From the NCBI RefSeq assembly GCF_036323735.1, contig NC_086034.1:30305939-30369938 (forward strand): a stretch of DNA of 64,000 bases, given 5' to 3'. Shown here piece after piece: positions 62,587-64,000 of this stretch; the first letter of the stretch is position 1, and each line of letters starts with the position of its first letter. Below the pieces are notes generated by a model that worked only from the letters and a program-made list of their open reading frames with translations, was not told the origin of the DNA and did no database searches. Origin of the DNA: Rattus norvegicus. Taxonomy: Eukaryota; Chordata; Mammalia; Rodentia; Muridae. The position numbers and the translations under genes are program-made.

Positions 62587-62704
62587 GCAGCCAGAGAGCC
62601 ATGTTCAAGCAGGCCATGAGACACTGGGAAAAGCACACCTGCGTGACTTTTACGGAGAGAAGCGATGAAGAAAGTTACATTGTGTTCACCTACAGGCCTT
62701 GTGG
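62587..62704 (+). CDS. Tll1: Tll1 coding exon (N-terminal part of the astacin protease domain)
   Basis: This 118-bp exon has acceptor attcttccag and donor TGG|gtaagt. It enters in phase 1 and leaves in phase 2. It encodes SQRAMFKQAMRHWEKHTC, then VTFTERSDEESYIVFTYRPCG, the N-terminal subdomain of the astacin catalytic domain. It contains the Cys of the CVTF motif, which pairs in disulfides of the fold, and the RPCG that precedes the conserved CCSYVGRRG segment of tolloids. That segment and the HExxH zinc-binding helix must lie in later exons, because the remaining 1.3 kb of the window has no frame encoding them. TLL1 and BMP1 are very similar here, so the gene assignment rests on the upstream exons. 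Confidence 0.94.
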
Positions 62705-64000
62705 GTAAGTGGAGAACAGACTTCACCTTTTGAAGACTGAAAGGGGAAAGCCTGTGGGTAGGATACCGTCCTTCCTGTTTGCACTGTACTTTGCCAAGAG
62801 AGAATCTGCGTTTTACATGAGAAAATTTCCTTTCAGACAAATGTATCTTATGACCACTGGGATTTTTGTTCCTTTGCAGGTCATGTTGAGTGTAATTTTA
62901 AAAACATATTAGCTCTTTCTTGAGAGTAAGAGCTCTGCCTTAGCTCCCTCAATCTTTTCCAGCTAGCTTTGTGGAGCAGCCAACCATATCGCCCTGGCTC
63001 TGCCCTTTCTCCTGCCCACCTTAGTCACCATGGATAGAAAACACCAGACAGCCTTAATATTTTAAAACTAGCCAGATAACTCAATGCCTGGGTGAAGAAT
63101 ATCCTGCCCCATCCTTCTTGGCCTTGGTCCATGGTGGAGGCTACAAACTACAGGTACCCTGAGACCTACAGGTCTGCCACTTCCTCTGCTCCGGCCAGCC
63201 CTGTCTCCACCCTCTCGACCCCTTCCTTCGGGGACCTGGAAGTCCCACCTTTTTCCTTTCTCCCAATGATTAGCTTCTGCCTCCTTTATTGATAAAGTCA
63301 AGAACCAATTAGGGAATCAGCAACTACCCTACAGGGTTTTTCTCTTGCTCCAGCAGTTTTTCTAGGTCTTGCCTGTCTGTATCCAGTCTCCCTGGGAAGG
63401 CTAAGCAGTCTGTTTCCTAGTTACCCACCATGTTATTTGGACTCTGCTGTCCTGTATTGGTACACAGGTTCTCCTCCACAGCACCATAGACGTTTAGGGC
63501 CAACTACTTGCTCTCCTGTCTTAATCCATCAAGTTGTGGTCATGAGAACTGTCTTCCAAACGAACTGGTTCGCACAAGATTTCAGAGTTTCTAAGAGTCT
63601 TTGATGTTTTCTCCTACCATTGTGTTGTCCAAATGTGCTTAAAAGATAGCAGATATTTTCTTAAAAATAATTTTAGGAAAATAAAAAATAAAAAAGAGGG
63701 TTTGACATTTAAAGAGAAATGTGTGGTGATTCAGGAGGAGTTGTGGAGGGACGTAGGAGATAAATAGGATCAATGTATATGCATATATTAGAGTAAGCAA
63801 AGTATTATATTTGAATAGACAATAATTTTAGGGAGTTGGCAAGGAGAGTGAATGTGCTTGCAATCAGATCTGATTGCCTAAGTGATCTATAAACTTCACA
63901 TGGTATAAGCATGAATAGACTCCCACTAGTTGTCTTCATATTTCTTCCCGTGTATCAAGTCATGTGTATTACCTCCCACACAAAATGAATACAAAAGTAA
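62705..64000 (+). other. Tll1: Start of the next Tll1 intron
   Basis: It follows the strong gtaagt donor. The part at about 62930-63540 is clearly more C-rich than the rest of the intron and may be an unclassified old repeat. No segment encodes the CCSYVGRRG peptide expected in the next exon. Confidence 0.6.

Overview
The window is mammalian nuclear DNA from a murid rodent, most likely rat. It is AT-rich and CpG-poor, with introns and exons, B1, B2/B3, B4 and ID SINEs, rodent LINE-1 (Lx and younger), and many long microsatellites. Two L1 3' ends (36700-36950 and 52865-53125) carry a G-rich tail type that I associate with the rat L1 lineage. That association is from memory and was not checked by alignment. 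There are no bacterial genes, operons or CRISPR arrays, and I saw no CpG island. Almost every long reading frame is a chance frame or lies in repeats.

The only functional gene I recognise is tolloid-like 1 (Tll1), on the + strand in the last 8 kb. Four coding exons lie at 56519-56629, 59997-60077, 61950-62102 and 62587-62704. All have AG acceptors and GT donors, and their phases join correctly (1-1-1-1-2). Together they encode about 154 residues: most of the propeptide, including the FWGD zinc-chelating 'aspartate switch' motif, then the RVPR furin-type cleavage site, then the start of the astacin metalloprotease domain. The signal-peptide exon(s) lie upstream of the window. The exon carrying the HExxH zinc site lies downstream. 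The first 56.5 kb therefore reads as a large 5' intron of Tll1.

That intron is filled with retrotransposon debris. The best preserved relic is a processed Hmgb1 pseudogene on the - strand (43431-45385). It keeps 5' UTR, both HMG boxes, an acidic-tail remnant and a long 3' UTR ending just past an AATAAA signal. It is disabled by a frameshift after box B. Other relics are a 5S rRNA pseudogene (14618-14727, -), a URR1-type hAT transposon inserted in an older SINE with a near-perfect 8-bp target duplication (42328-42549), an L1 ORF1-only relic between direct repeats (18925-20705), an inverted pair of an unidentified dispersed repeat (about 15505-15650 and 17685-17825), and a cluster of L1 fragments in opposing orientations (36700-37770).

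Simple-sequence DNA is abundant. It includes a roughly 590-bp polypyrimidine TCTG/TCTC tract (13878-14470), compound GT/GA tracts (33231-33575) and a TC-TG-AG tract that could fold back on itself 0.9 kb after the first exon (57541-57650). I found no evidence of a new biological system. The items worth a second look concern genome evolution and DNA structure.
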